DNA from: Thermomicrobiaceae bacterium
GTDB taxonomy: Bacteria > Chloroflexota > Chloroflexia > Thermomicrobiales > Thermomicrobiaceae
Assembly (NCBI GenBank): GCA_014874455.1
Contig: JADBJL010000030.1
Location: 1 to 58,436 of the forward strand
Direction: 5' to 3'
Length of the DNA stretch: 58,436 bases
The notes under the pieces: model-generated
Told to the model about the DNA's origin: nothing
The model's database searches: none
Seen by the model: the letters and a program-made list of their open reading frames with translations, nothing else
Shown: in pieces, positions 23,067 to 32,660 of the stretch
Layout of the letters: every line of letters starts with the position of its first letter
Position numbering within the stretch: position 1 is the first letter of the stretch
Made by a program: the position numbers and the translations under genes

Positions 23067-23363
23067 GTTTTCGAGGCGGCATGGAAGCAGCGTATCTGGT
23101 GGCGAGCGCGATGGCGAAGACGATGGAGGCGGCGGGCTTCCGGAGTCGTGGAGCTGACCACCCGACGCTCTGGCTCCTGGCCCTCGACTCGCGTCGAAGG
23201 TCAGCTCCTGACGCGCACCGCACTCACCGGTTCGCCTGCTCCGCTCTCTGGCGGGCCGGCATCGCGAAACGCTCGAAACGGGCAGCCAAACCGAAACGGC
23301 TGGCCTGTGGAGCGATGACGATGCCGGTTGTCTGTATCGAGAGACGCCAGAGAGGCCGAACCC
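23067..23363 (+). other. Structured leader between T-box terminator and lysX
   Basis: This 297-nt segment lacks a believable gene (no LysW-like zinc-ribbon protein). It can form two large hairpins. One pairs GGAGCTGACC (23150-23159) with GGTCAGCTCC (23199-23208), extended by CGACGC/GCGTCG inside. The other pairs GCCGGCATCG (23255-23264) with CGATGCCGGT (23319-23328), enclosing a CAGCC/GGCTG helix. It may be a second regulatory RNA layer or an mRNA-stabilising leader. Confidence 0.5.
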
Positions 23364-24257
23364 ATGAGGCACCAGATCAGGATCGCACTCGTCCATGGCC
23401 CACTCCGGGCCGAAGAGCAGCTCCTCCTCGCCGAGTTCGACCGGCGGGGCATCCCCTGTGACCGCATCTACGACCGGACAGCCCGGATCGAGCTAGCTGG
23501 CCCGCCCTGGCCCTACGACCTCGTGCTAGGCCGGAGCGTCAGCCAGCAGCGCGCGCTGCACATCGCGAGCGTCTGCGCGGCCTGGGGCATCGCCACCATC
23601 AATCCGCCGCAGGTGCTCGATGTCTGCAACGACAAGCTGCGCACGTCGGCGGCGCTGGCCGCAGCCGGCGTGCCCCAGCCTCGGACGGTCATCGCCTTCA
23701 GCCCGGAGGAGGCAGTGGCGGCGATGGAGGAGTTGGGCTATCCCGTCGTGCTCAAGCCGCCGCTCGGCTCCTGGGGCCGGCTGCTGGCTCGGGTCAACAG
23801 CCGGGCGGCCGCCGAGGCGCTGCTGCGGCACAAGCTGGCGCTCGGCGGGTTCCACCACGGCACGTTCTACATCCAGGAGCACGTCGAGAAGCCGGGTCGC
23901 GACATTCGCGCCTTCGTCGTCGGCGAGGAGACGATCTGCGCCATCTATCGCACTTCCGAGCACTGGATCACCAACACGGCGAGAGGCGGTCGCGCCTCGA
24001 ACTGCCCGGTCACACCTGAGCTGGCCGAGCTGTGCGGCCGAGCAGCGCGCGCCGTCGGCGGTGGGGTGCTGGCGATCGACGTCTTCGAGCATCCCGAGCG
24101 CGGCCTCCTCGTGAACGAGGTCAACGCCAATATGGAGTTCCGAAACAGTATCAAGCCAACCGGAGTCGACATCCCGGCCCGCATCGTCGACTACGCGCTC
24201 GCACTCGCCCGCGGTGGGAAGCGCCTGGCTCCGTCGCTTCCCGTGGCCGCACCCTGA
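23364..24257 (+). CDS. lysX: LysX-type ATP-grasp ligase (RimK family)
   Basis: A 297-residue ATP-grasp enzyme. Key segments: [73 protein letters not shown] and [15 protein letters not shown]. The [12 protein letters not shown] motif is characteristic of LysX, which joins alpha-aminoadipate to the carrier LysW in lysine biosynthesis; the related ArgX uses glutamate. No LysW, LysZ, LysY or LysJ gene is near, so it is an isolated pathway gene. The upstream T-box fits amino-acid control. ATG 23364 is chosen because homology begins there; the frame extends upstream in non-coding leader. Confidence 0.88.
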   Translation: MRHQIRIALVHGPLRAEEQLLLAEFDRRGIPCDRIYDRTARIELAGPPWPYDLVLGRSVSQQRALHIASVCAAWGIATINPPQVLDVCNDKLRTSAALAAAGVPQPRTVIAFSPEEAVAAMEELGYPVVLKPPLGSWGRLLARVNSRAAAEALLRHKLALGGFHHGTFYIQEHVEKPGRDIRAFVVGEETICAIYRTSEHWITNTARGGRASNCPVTPELAELCGRAARAVGGGVLAIDVFEHPERGLLVNEVNANMEFRNSIKPTGVDIPARIVDYALALARGGKRLAPSLPVAAP

Positions 24258-24398
24258 AGGGGCAGCCACCCGCTTGGCCGGTGCCACCAGTACACCGCGT
24301 GCCCGATCTCACGACTCGCGGAGCGGGAGGTCGGACGTACAATCAACACGGTGATCCGGACACACCGGCCTGCCGGCCACAAGTGGGGAGAGCGCGCC

Positions 24399-25523
24399 AT
24401 GGCAGAGGAGCTCTACCGTCCCGGACTCGAAGGAGTGATCGCGACCGAGACTGCCATCTCCTCCCTCGACGTGGATCGAGAGGAGATCGTGATACGCGGG
24501 TACAACCTTCTGGATCTGGCGCGGGAACGGACGTACGTCGACGTCGTCGGGCTGCTGATCGACGGGCGTCTGCCGGACGACCAGGCACGCGCAGAGCTGG
24601 AGCGCCGGCTCCTCGAGAGCGCGACGGTGCCGGAGGAGATCTGGGAGCTGCTCCGGCTCCTGCCGCCCCGGATGCACGCGATGGATCGGCTGCGCACCGC
24701 GGTCTCGGCGCTCGGAGGCTTCGATCCGGGAGTCGAGCGCGTCGATCCCGACCAGGATCGCGAGAGCGGCCTCCGGATCGTGGCACAGTCGGCCACGCTG
24801 GTGGCGAACCTCGTACGCCTGCGTGAGGGTGGCCAGCCGCTCGCACCCGATCGTGCCAAATCCTTCCCCGCCAGCTTCTTGTCCATGATCACCGGTCGCG
24901 AGCACAGCCCGGCCGAAGTGCGCGTCTTCGACCAAGCGCTGATCGCCTACAGCGAGCACGAGTTGCCGAACTCCACCTTCGCCGCTCGGGTGATCGCCTC
25001 CACCCTGGCCGATATCTATGGCGCGCTCACCGGTGCCGTCGCCTCGCTCAAGGGCCCGCTGCACGGGGGCGCGAACGAGGCGGTCATGGAGATGCTGCTC
25101 GAGGCCGGCGACGAGGAGGGGATCGAGCACTGGATCCGGGAGCGGCTGGCCCGCAGGGAACGGATCATGGGCTTTGGGCATCGCGTCTACATGCGGCGCA
25201 TGGATCCGCGCGCCCAGCTTCTGAAGGAGACGCTGCAGCACCTCGTCGCCGAGCGCGGCGACCGCGAGAGCGAGCGGCTGCTGCGCATGTGCGAGCGTGC
25301 TGAGCGCCTGATGCACGCCGAAAAAGGCCTCTACCCGAACCTCGATTACTACGCAGCGCCGGTCTTCTACGTCCTCGGTATCCCGATCGAGCTCTACACG
25401 CCGATCTTCTTCGCCGCGCGCACAGCGGGCTTGGTCGCTCACGTCATCGAGCAGCACGCCCACAACCGGCTCTTCCGGCCACGGGTGCGCTACACTGGCC
25501 CCCGGGGGCTGAAGCCGGCATAG
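24399..25523 (+). CDS. prpC: Citrate synthase family, probable 2-methylcitrate synthase
   Basis: A 374-residue small-type citrate synthase. Signatures: [20 protein letters not shown] around the first catalytic His, [17 protein letters not shown] with the second His, and a C-terminal [16 protein letters not shown] with the catalytic Asp region ([16 protein letters not shown]). It is followed directly by prpD and prpB, so condensation of propionyl-CoA with oxaloacetate is the likely reaction; citrate synthase activity may overlap. Start 24399 ([13 protein letters not shown]) has GGGGAGAG upstream; an in-frame ATG at 24351 is less likely. Confidence 0.88.
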   Translation: MAEELYRPGLEGVIATETAISSLDVDREEIVIRGYNLLDLARERTYVDVVGLLIDGRLPDDQARAELERRLLESATVPEEIWELLRLLPPRMHAMDRLRTAVSALGGFDPGVERVDPDQDRESGLRIVAQSATLVANLVRLREGGQPLAPDRAKSFPASFLSMITGREHSPAEVRVFDQALIAYSEHELPNSTFAARVIASTLADIYGALTGAVASLKGPLHGGANEAVMEMLLEAGDEEGIEHWIRERLARRERIMGFGHRVYMRRMDPRAQLLKETLQHLVAERGDRESERLLRMCERAERLMHAEKGLYPNLDYYAAPVFYVLGIPIELYTPIFFAARTAGLVAHVIEQHAHNRLFRPRVRYTGPRGLKPA

Positions 25524-25564
25524 ATATCGCGCCGGCCGCACGAGAGCGAGAGGAGAGGGGGCAC

Positions 25565-27007
25565 GTGGCGACCCACACGGAAGCGCGGCCGGAGCCAGAC
25601 CGGATACTGCAGGAACTTGCGGACTACACCCTCCGCGCCGAGATCACCAGCGAGCTGGCCTACGAGACCGCCCGGCTGGCCCTGGCCGACTCGCTCGCCT
25701 GCGCGTGCGAGGCGCTGGCCTACCCCGAGTGCACCGCGCTGCTGGGGCCGGTCGTGCCGGGCACCGTCGTCCCCAACGGAGTGAAGGTGCCGGCGACGCC
25801 GCACGTCCTCGACCCCGTGCAGGCGGCGTTCAGTATCACGGCCATGATCCGCTGGCTCGACTACAACGACACCTGGCTGGCGAAGGAGTGGGGGCACCCG
25901 TCCGACAACTTCGGCGCGGTGCTGGCCGTCGCCGACCACGTGAGCCGGGTACGGCGTAGCCGTGGCGAGGCGCCGCTCCGCGTGCGCGACGCGCTGACGA
26001 TGGCGATCAAAGCGTACGAGATCCAGGGCGTCCTCGCCCTGGAGAACAGCCTCAACCGCTTCGGCTTCGATCACGTCCAGTTCGTCAAAGTCGCCTCGGC
26101 GGCGGTCGCAACTGCCCTCCTCGGCGGTGGGAAGGACGAGGTGCTGAGCGCGCTCTCGAACGCCTGGATCGACGGGCCAGCGCTGCGCACCTATCGCCAC
26201 TACCCGAACACCGGGCCGCGCAAGTCGTGGGCCGCCGCCGACGCGACCAGCCGGGCCGTCCGGCTCGCGCTCCTGGCCCTCCGCGGCGAGCCTGGCTACC
26301 CCACGGCCCTCAGCGCGCCGCGCTGGGGGTTCGAGGACGTGGTGCTGCGCGGCGAACGGATCGTGCTCGGCCGGCCGCTGGGCAGCTACGTGATGGAGAA
26401 CGTCCTCTTCAAGATCGCTTTCCCAGCGGAGTTCCACGGCCAAACGGCGGTCGAGGCCGCCCTCCGCCTGCACCCGCTGGTGCGCGACCGGTTGGATCAG
26501 ATCGAGCGGATCGTGATCGAGACGCAGGAATCAGCCGTCCGCATCATCGATAAGCCCGGGCCGTTCGCCAACCCGGCCGACCGTGACCACTCCCTCCAGT
26601 ACATGACAGCGGTGGCGCTCCTCTACGGCGAGCTGCGCTACGAGCACTACACCGAGCCGATCGCGTCCGATCCCCGCATCCCGGCGCTCATCGCCCGGAT
26701 GGCTGTGGTCGAGAATCCCCGGTTCAGTCGCGATTACCTCGACCCTGACAAGCGCTCGATCGCGAATGCCGTCCAGGTCTTCTTCACCGACGGCACCAGT
26801 ACCGAGCGGGTGCTGGTCGAGTTCCCGCTCGGTCACCCGCGGCGCCGGCAGGAAGGGTTGCCACTCCTGCGCGAGAAGCTGCGCCGCGCGCTGCGTGTGG
26901 CCTACCCGGAGCGCCAGGCTGAGCGGCTCTTCCATCTCCTCGCTGAAGCGCCCGATCTGCCCGACCTGGCCGTCGACCACTTCATGGACGCGCTCCATCG
27001 TGGCTAG
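25565..27007 (+). CDS. prpD: 2-methylcitrate dehydratase (MmgE/PrpD family)
   Basis: A 480-residue MmgE/PrpD protein with a GTG start (GAGAGGGGGCAC upstream). Recognisable parts are [58 protein letters not shown] and [20 protein letters not shown], then the C-terminal domain [20 protein letters not shown]. It dehydrates 2-methylcitrate to 2-methyl-cis-aconitate in propionate breakdown. It sits 41 bp after prpC and 12 bp before prpB, forming one operon. Confidence 0.92.
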   Translation: MATHTEARPEPDRILQELADYTLRAEITSELAYETARLALADSLACACEALAYPECTALLGPVVPGTVVPNGVKVPATPHVLDPVQAAFSITAMIRWLDYNDTWLAKEWGHPSDNFGAVLAVADHVSRVRRSRGEAPLRVRDALTMAIKAYEIQGVLALENSLNRFGFDHVQFVKVASAAVATALLGGGKDEVLSALSNAWIDGPALRTYRHYPNTGPRKSWAAADATSRAVRLALLALRGEPGYPTALSAPRWGFEDVVLRGERIVLGRPLGSYVMENVLFKIAFPAEFHGQTAVEAALRLHPLVRDRLDQIERIVIETQESAVRIIDKPGPFANPADRDHSLQYMTAVALLYGELRYEHYTEPIASDPRIPALIARMAVVENPRFSRDYLDPDKRSIANAVQVFFTDGTSTERVLVEFPLGHPRRRQEGLPLLREKLRRALRVAYPERQAERLFHLLAEAPDLPDLAVDHFMDALHRG

Positions 27008-27019
27008 CGGAAGGATAGC

Positions 27020-27964
27020 GTGCCGGTGAGCTGGCTGCAGCAGAGCCCGACCCCCCAGGCAGCGCTGGCCGAGCAGTTCCGCGTGCTGGTAGCTCGGGAG
27101 CCGCTGGTACTCCCTGGGGTCTATGACGCCCTCTCTGCGCTGCTGGCCCGGCGAGCCGGCTTCCGTGCGCTCTATCTCTCCGGCGGAGCCTATACCGCCA
27201 GCCGGGGACTGCCCGACCTCGGGCTGGTCGGGCTCGATGAGGTGGCCGAGCGGGCCTGCGACATCGTGCGTGCCACCGAGCTGCCGCTGATCGTGGACAT
27301 CGACACCGGGTACGGCGGCGTGCTCAATGCGGCCCGGGCCGCCCGCACGCTGGCGGAGGCCCGGGTGGCGGGGGTACAGATCGAGGATCAGAGCTACCCG
27401 AAGAAGTGCGGCCACCTCAGCGACAAGACGCTCGTGCCCCCAGAAGAGCTCGAGCAGAAGATCCGGGCCATCAAGGCGGTCGCGCCAGCGCTCTACGTCA
27501 TCGCCCGTACCGACGCGCACGAGCGCGAGGGCATCGAGGGCGTCGTCGCCCGGGCGCGGCGCTACCTGGCCGCTGGGGCGGACGCGGTCTTCCCCGAGGC
27601 GCTGACGAATGAACGCGAGTTCCGGGCCGTGAGCGAGGCACTGTCGGGGGTAACGCTACTGGCAAACCTGACCGAGTTCGGCAAGACACCGCCGTACACC
27701 GCGGCCGAACTGGCGAGCTGGGGCTACCGCATCATCCTCTTCCCGGTCTCGGCTCTCCGAGTCGCGGCGCGGGCCATGGAGCGGCTCTACCGGCACCTCT
27801 GGGAGCACGGCACCACCCGCGATCTCGTGCCCGAGATGCAGACCCGCGCGGAGCTTTACGAGACGATCGGCTACGTCGACTATGAGGCGCTCGATCGCCA
27901 GATCGCGCGCTCGACGCTGCCAGAGTGGCCACCGGCTGGTGCTGGCGGCGATCACCGGAGATGA
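27020..27964 (+). CDS. prpB: Methylisocitrate lyase
   Basis: A 314-residue isocitrate-lyase-superfamily enzyme with a GTG start. Motifs: VLPGVYDALSALLARRAGFR, ALYLSGGAYTASRGLPDLGL, the metal-site DIDTGYGGVLN, and the catalytic-loop QIEDQSYPKKCGHLSDK with the signature KKCGH. It cleaves 2-methylisocitrate into pyruvate and succinate, completing the methylcitrate cycle with prpC and prpD. The aconitase needed for hydration is not in the window. Its stop overlaps an ATG (27961) of the next gene's frame. Confidence 0.93.
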   Translation: MPVSWLQQSPTPQAALAEQFRVLVAREPLVLPGVYDALSALLARRAGFRALYLSGGAYTASRGLPDLGLVGLDEVAERACDIVRATELPLIVDIDTGYGGVLNAARAARTLAEARVAGVQIEDQSYPKKCGHLSDKTLVPPEELEQKIRAIKAVAPALYVIARTDAHEREGIEGVVARARRYLAAGADAVFPEALTNEREFRAVSEALSGVTLLANLTEFGKTPPYTAAELASWGYRIILFPVSALRVAARAMERLYRHLWEHGTTRDLVPEMQTRAELYETIGYVDYEALDRQIARSTLPEWPPAGAGGDHRR

Positions 27965-27984
27965 GCGCAGGAGAGCACGAGGAT

Positions 27985-29394
27985 ATGAAGCTCGCCTTTA
28001 TCGGGGCCGGGAGCACAGTGTTCGCCCGCACGCTGCTGCGTGACCTGTTCTTCTTCCCCGAGTTCCATGAGGCTACTATCGCATTGATGGACATCGACCC
28101 CGAGCGGCTGCACGACACCGAACGGGTGGCCCACCGCGTCGCCGAGCAGGCCGGTGCCCACCCCCGGATCGAGGCCACGACCGACCGGCGCCGGGCGCTC
28201 GAGGGCGCCGACTACGTCCTCACCATGTTCCAGGTAGGTGGCTACCGTCCGGCCACGGTGATCGACTTCGAGATCCCGAAGAGATATGGCCTGCGCCAGA
28301 CTATCGGCGATACCCTCGGCATCGGCGGCATTATGCGAGCGCTACGCACCATCCCGGTCATGCTCGAGCTGGCCCGCGAGATGGAGGAGCTGTGCCCGCA
28401 GGCGCTCCTTCTCAACTACGTGAATCCGATGGCGATGCTGGTCTGGGCCGTCAGCCGGGCGACACAGGTGAAGGTGGTTGGACTCTGCCACAGTGTCCAG
28501 GGCACGGCGGACTATCTCGCCCACCTGCTGGGCCTCGAGCCAGAGGAGATCACGTACGTCTGTGCTGGCATCAACCACCTGGCGTTCTACCTGCGCCTCG
28601 AGCACCGGGGTCGGGATCTCTACCCAGCACTGCGGGGGCTCCTCGACGCGGGGAAGGTGCCTGCGCACGACCGGGTGCGGTTCGAGATCTTCCGCCGCTT
28701 CGGCTACTTCCCCACTGAGTCGAGCGAACATTTCTCGGAGTATGTGCCCTGGTTCATCAAGCGTGACCGGCCCGACCTCATCGAGCGCTTCAATATCCCG
28801 CTCGACGAGTACCCGCGCCGCTGCGAGGCCCAGATCGCCGACTGGCTGGAGATGCGCGCGGCGCTGCTCGATCCGGATCCGGCCGCGCTGGAGCGCTACG
28901 AGCAGGCCCGGCGTCAGCGCCAGCTCACGAGGCTGGAAGCAGCGGGCGAGCACCGGCGCGCCGACTGGCTGCGGCGGATGTGGGAGGAGGAAGCGCACAG
29001 CGGCCGGCCACACCACTCCGGGGAGTACGCCACGCTGATCATTCACTCGCTCGAGACCGGGCAGCCGCGGGTGATCAACGGCAACGTGATGAATCACGGG
29101 CTGATCGATAACCTGCCTCCGGGCTGCTGCGTGGAGATTCCCTGCCTGGTAGACCGCAACGGGGTGCAGCCGGTGCGGGTGGGCGCGCTACCGCCGCAGC
29201 TCGCGGCGTTGATCCAGACGAACGTGAACGTGCAGGCGCTGACGCTCGAGGCGGCCCTCACCGGCCGGCGCGAGCACGTCTACCACGCGGCGATGCTCGA
29301 TCCGCACACCGGCGCCGAGCTCGACCTCGACCAGATCGAGGCGCTCGTCGACGAGCTGCTGGACGCCCACCGCGCGTGGCTGCCTTCCTGGTAA
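27985..29394 (+). CDS. Glycoside hydrolase family 4 (alpha-galactosidase/alpha-glucosidase-like)
   Basis: A 469-residue GH4 enzyme, a family that cleaves glycosides by an NAD+- and metal-dependent redox mechanism. It begins MKLAFIGAGSTVFARTLLRD (Rossmann), with DIDPERLHDTERVA, NYVNPMAMLVWAVSRAT, the Cys/His metal site VVGLCHSVQGTADYL and GINHLAFYLRLEHRG. CHS and NYVNPMA resemble MelA-type alpha-galactosidases, so that substrate is preferred but not certain. ATG 27985 matches the fold start; ATG 27961, overlapping the prpB stop, is a possible earlier start. Its linkage with prp genes is probably not functional. Confidence 0.9.
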   Translation: MKLAFIGAGSTVFARTLLRDLFFFPEFHEATIALMDIDPERLHDTERVAHRVAEQAGAHPRIEATTDRRRALEGADYVLTMFQVGGYRPATVIDFEIPKRYGLRQTIGDTLGIGGIMRALRTIPVMLELAREMEELCPQALLLNYVNPMAMLVWAVSRATQVKVVGLCHSVQGTADYLAHLLGLEPEEITYVCAGINHLAFYLRLEHRGRDLYPALRGLLDAGKVPAHDRVRFEIFRRFGYFPTESSEHFSEYVPWFIKRDRPDLIERFNIPLDEYPRRCEAQIADWLEMRAALLDPDPAALERYEQARRQRQLTRLEAAGEHRRADWLRRMWEEEAHSGRPHHSGEYATLIIHSLETGQPRVINGNVMNHGLIDNLPPGCCVEIPCLVDRNGVQPVRVGALPPQLAALIQTNVNVQALTLEAALTGRREHVYHAAMLDPHTGAELDLDQIEALVDELLDAHRAWLPSW

Positions 29395-29698
29395 CTCGTT
29401 CAGGGCCATAGCTGCTTCTCCCCCTGATGAATGCGGTTGGTCGGGAAAGCGGTGATGATCGTCGCCGGGTTACAGGAAAAGTCCACCACAACTTAGTGGG
29501 TGGGTACAGAGCTTCATACGCATCCCCGGCGGCGCCGGGGAGCTGGCGTGCGCTGCGAGGAGCCGAACATGCGTGCCCCTGAGCTGGCCAGGGTCTGCGG
29601 CGGAGTCCCTTCGCCGGCAGCGGGCAGCGGCGGCCGGCACCGGCAGGTACACTGGGGCGCGGCAGAGCGGCAGCAGTCACCCGCTGGGAGGAACGAGC
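29395..29698. other. Intergenic region with one stable hairpin
   Basis: No gene is evident. A hairpin CCCCGGC-GGC-GCCGGGG lies at 29524-29540 without a T tract. GC content is mixed and the region probably holds the promoter of the peptidase gene, but no clear -35/-10 pair stands out. Confidence 0.4.
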
Positions 29699-31519
29699 AT
29701 GGTGCAGCAGCTCACGCGCGAGCAGGTTCCGATCGAGGAACGCTGGGAACTGGCCGATCTCTTCCCCACCCCGGCCGAGTGGGAGACCGAGCGGCAGGCC
29801 GTGCTGGCCGAGCTGCCCCGGCTCGAGGAAATGCGCGGCACGCTCCAGCAGGGTGCCCAGCAGATCTTAGCCGTGCTCACGCTGGCAGACGAGATCGACC
29901 AGCGCGTCGAGAAGCTCTTCGCCTACGCGCTCCTGGCCCGCGACCAGGACACGCGCGATCCTCTGGCAGTCCAGCGTTACGAGCAGGCGATGTCGCTGGC
30001 GGTGGCTGCCAGCCGAGCGGCTGCCTGGATCGCGCCCGAGCTGCTGTCCTTCACCGACGACGAGCTCCGCTCCTTTCTGGAGCAGGAACCGGGGCTGGCA
30101 CCCTTCCGGCGCGAGATCGAGCAGACGATCCGGATGCGGCCACACACCCGCTCGGCCGAGGTCGAGGAGCTGCTGGCCGAGACGGCCGAGCTCGCCCGGG
30201 TACCGTCCAACGCCTTCACCTTTCTCGACAACGCCGACATCCGCTACGGGGTCGTCGTCGACGAGGACGGCACCGAGATCGAGCTGACCAAGGGCCGTTA
30301 CCTCCGGCTCCTCGAGCGGCGCAACCGGCAGGTGCGCCAGCAGGCCTACGAGGTCTTCAACGCGCCCTACCTGGCCCATCGCCACACGCTGGGGGCACTG
30401 CTCGCCGGGAGCACGCAAGCCGACGTCTTCTATGCGCGCGCTCGCCGCTACGAGTCTTCGCTCCAGGCCGCGCTGTACCCGAACGCCATCCCCCTCGAGG
30501 TCTACACCACGCTGATCGAGCTCGTGCGCCAGCACGCGCCCCTGCTGCACCGCTACCTCCGCCTGCGCAAGCAGGCGCTCGGGCTCGACGAGCTGCGCAC
30601 GTACGACCTCTACGTCCCGCTGGTCGAGCGCCCGGAGCGAAGCTACCCTTACTCGGAAGCCCGCGACCTGGTGCTGGCAGCCATGGAGCCGCTGGGCCCG
30701 GAGTACACCGAGCCGCTGCGCCAGGGTCTGCATTCCCGCTGGGTCGACGTCCACGAGACTCCGGGCAAGCGCTCGGGCGGCTACAGCCTGGGCGTCTACG
30801 GCGTTCACCCGTACATCCTGCTCAACTGGAACGGCACGCTCCGCGAGGTCTTCGTGCTGGCCCACGAGGTGGGCCACGCGATGCACTCCTACTTCTCCTC
30901 GCGAGCCCAGCCGCACCCGACCTCGCAGTACACGATCTTCGTGGCCGAGGTCGCCTCCACCTTCAACGAGCGCCTGTTGACCGCCCACCTGCTGGACATC
31001 ACCGCCGACCCGCGCGAGCGGGCCGCGCTGGTCAACGACGCGCTGGAGACGTTCCGCACCACGCTGTGGCGCCAGACGCTCTTCGCCGAGTTCGAGCTGC
31101 TCACGCACCAGGCGGTCGAGCGAGGCGAAGGGTTGAGCCCCGACTGGATGACGCAGCACTACAGCCGGCTCCTCAGCGAGTACTACGGGCCGGATCTGGT
31201 GATCGACGAGCAGGTGGCCCACGAGTGGAGCCGGGTGCCGCACTTCCACCGCGGCTTCTACGTGTTCCAGTACGCGACCGGGCTGGTGGCGGCCACCGCG
31301 CTCGCGCGCGCCGTGCTCTCCGGCGACGAGGAGGCGCGCCGCCGCTACCTGGCGTTCCTGGCCGCTGGCTCCTCCAAGGACTCGCTCGACCTGCTGCGCG
31401 ACGCCGGGGTGGATCTGACCACGCCGGAGCCGTACCTGGCTGCCTTCGCTACCGTCGAGCAGGATCTGGACACGCTGGAGGCGGCGCTGCGCGAGCTGGG
31501 GCTGGTTCGGAGCAGTTAA
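29699..31519 (+). CDS. pepF: Oligoendopeptidase F (M3 family)
   Basis: A 606-residue M3B metallopeptidase. It opens MVQQLTREQVPIEERWELAD and has the zinc motif LAHEVGHAMHSYF (His388, Glu389, His392), with the third ligand expected in VAEVASTFNERLL. Other family segments are YSLGVYGVHPYILLNWNGTL, FHRGFYVFQYATGLVAATAL and FLAAGSSKDSLDLLRDAGVD. It degrades short peptides in the cytosol. The start is set at 29699 after GGGAGGAACGAGC; the frame is open further upstream but not coding in character. Confidence 0.95.
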   Translation: MVQQLTREQVPIEERWELADLFPTPAEWETERQAVLAELPRLEEMRGTLQQGAQQILAVLTLADEIDQRVEKLFAYALLARDQDTRDPLAVQRYEQAMSLAVAASRAAAWIAPELLSFTDDELRSFLEQEPGLAPFRREIEQTIRMRPHTRSAEVEELLAETAELARVPSNAFTFLDNADIRYGVVVDEDGTEIELTKGRYLRLLERRNRQVRQQAYEVFNAPYLAHRHTLGALLAGSTQADVFYARARRYESSLQAALYPNAIPLEVYTTLIELVRQHAPLLHRYLRLRKQALGLDELRTYDLYVPLVERPERSYPYSEARDLVLAAMEPLGPEYTEPLRQGLHSRWVDVHETPGKRSGGYSLGVYGVHPYILLNWNGTLREVFVLAHEVGHAMHSYFSSRAQPHPTSQYTIFVAEVASTFNERLLTAHLLDITADPRERAALVNDALETFRTTLWRQTLFAEFELLTHQAVERGEGLSPDWMTQHYSRLLSEYYGPDLVIDEQVAHEWSRVPHFHRGFYVFQYATGLVAATALARAVLSGDEEARRRYLAFLAAGSSKDSLDLLRDAGVDLTTPEPYLAAFATVEQDLDTLEAALRELGLVRSS

Positions 31520-31849
31520 GTAACGACCAACCCACCCGTCATCGGCCAGCTAGGGGGCGAACCAGTCGCCCCATAATCCCGCACGCTCGACCTTGCGAGC
31601 GCACGGGATTATGGACAACCTCCTGTAGGGGCGACCGGCCGGTCGCCCCTATTCATCCCGCCACTCCCGCTCCCACACCGCGCGGCATGAGGGGGGACAG
31701 GGGGTAAGGGCCGCCGCTCTCAGGCAGGCAACGCTCGGGCCTTTCTATGCCGGACTGCATGACCAGACGCTTCTCCCAACCTCTTGTAAGGGCGACCGGC
31801 CGGTCGCCCCTACAACTTTCGTATGCGTGAGGGGATGAGGCACGGCCGA
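31520..31849. repeat. REP-like palindromic repeat cluster
   Basis: This intergenic region holds repeated palindromes built on GGGGCGACCGG/CCGGTCGCCCC: a perfect 24-bp copy at 31627-31650, a near-identical copy at 31789-31811, and a degenerate one at 31551-31572. A further inverted repeat pairs CCATAATCCCG (31571-31581) with CGGGATTATGG (31604-31614). The two good copies share flanks (CAACCTC-TTGTA/CTGTA), as expected of dispersed REP or MITE-like elements. The region may also act as a bidirectional terminator between the convergent pepF and menG genes. Confidence 0.7.
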
Positions 31850-32587
31850 TCAGGGCGCCGGCGGGCGGACAGCGACGTGCAGCGCCACGGTGCCCAGCAT
31901 CAGCCGCCGGAAGCGCACCTCGGCGAGCCCGGCGCCGGCCAGCATGCCGGCCAGCGTCTCGGCATCGGGAAAGGCGCCGGTCGAGCGCGGCAGGTAGCCG
32001 TAGGCGTCGCGGTCGCCGCTGATCAGGCCGCCGAGGAGCGGCACGATCCGATCGAAGTAGAGATGGAAGAGCGGCGCCAGCCACTGCTGCCGCACCGGCG
32101 TGGTCTCCAGGATCACCACGCGCCCGCCTGGCCGCAGCACCCGCGCCATCTCGGCGATGCCGGCCTGGTAGTCCGGCAGGTTGCGCAGGCCGAAGCCGAT
32201 CGTGCAGGCATCGAAGGTCGCGTCGGGGAAGGGCAAGCGCATCGCGTCCGCGCAGACCAGCTCGATACGGGGATGTCCCAGTCGACGGAGCTTCTCCGCC
32301 GCGCCGCGCAGCATCTCGCGCGAGAAGTCGAGCGCGACCACCCGCGCAGCGCCCTGGCGCGCCAGCTCGATGGCCAGATCCCCAGTACCGCTGGCGACGT
32401 CGAGGACGCATCCGTGCCCGCCGGCCAGCGCCTCGCGCGCCGCCAGCCGGCGCCAGGCCACGTCGCGCCCGCCGGTCATCAGCCGGTTCATCAGATCGTA
32501 GCGCCGGGAGATCCGGTCGAACATCGACCGGACTTCCTCGGGCGGGCGCAAGGCCCCTGGCCGTCCTCGCTGGCTCTGCTGCGCCAT
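31850..32587 (-). CDS. menG: Demethylmenaquinone methyltransferase (MenG/UbiE)
   Basis: A 245-residue SAM-dependent methyltransferase of the UbiE/COQ5 family: MFDRISRRYDLMNRLMTGGR, CVLDVASGTGDLAIELARQG (SAM loop), DAMRLPFPDATFDACTIGFG and LRPGGRVVILETTPVRQQWL, then YLPRSTGAFPDAETLAGMLA. It carries out the last methylation of menaquinone synthesis, the quinone that probably receives electrons from the hydrogenase in this organism. ATG 32587 (MAQQSQRGR) is preferred over the upstream ATG 32644. Confidence 0.93.
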   Translation of the reverse strand: MAQQSQRGRPGALRPPEEVRSMFDRISRRYDLMNRLMTGGRDVAWRRLAAREALAGGHGCVLDVASGTGDLAIELARQGAARVVALDFSREMLRGAAEKLRRLGHPRIELVCADAMRLPFPDATFDACTIGFGLRNLPDYQAGIAEMARVLRPGGRVVILETTPVRQQWLAPLFHLYFDRIVPLLGGLISGDRDAYGYLPRSTGAFPDAETLAGMLAGAGLAEVRFRRLMLGTVALHVAVRPPAP

Positions 32588-32660
32588 CCCCACGCCTGGC
32601 CGAACGCGGCCCATCCTGCTGCCGCCGGCTCTGTGATGTACCACGGCGACTGCCCGCGCG

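Noticed and set aside
22958-23461. 167-codon plus-strand frame across the T-box terminator and lysX start
   Set aside because: It runs through clear RNA structure, overlaps lysX out of frame and has no homology; not LysW.
29500-31707. 735-codon plus-strand frame overlapping oligoendopeptidase F
   Set aside because: Out-of-frame shadow of pepF; arginine- and alanine-rich without motifs.
31520-31849. CRISPR array or insertion sequence at the repeated palindromes
   Set aside because: Copies are few, unequally spaced, each self-palindromic, and no transposase or Cas gene is near; REP-like elements fit better.
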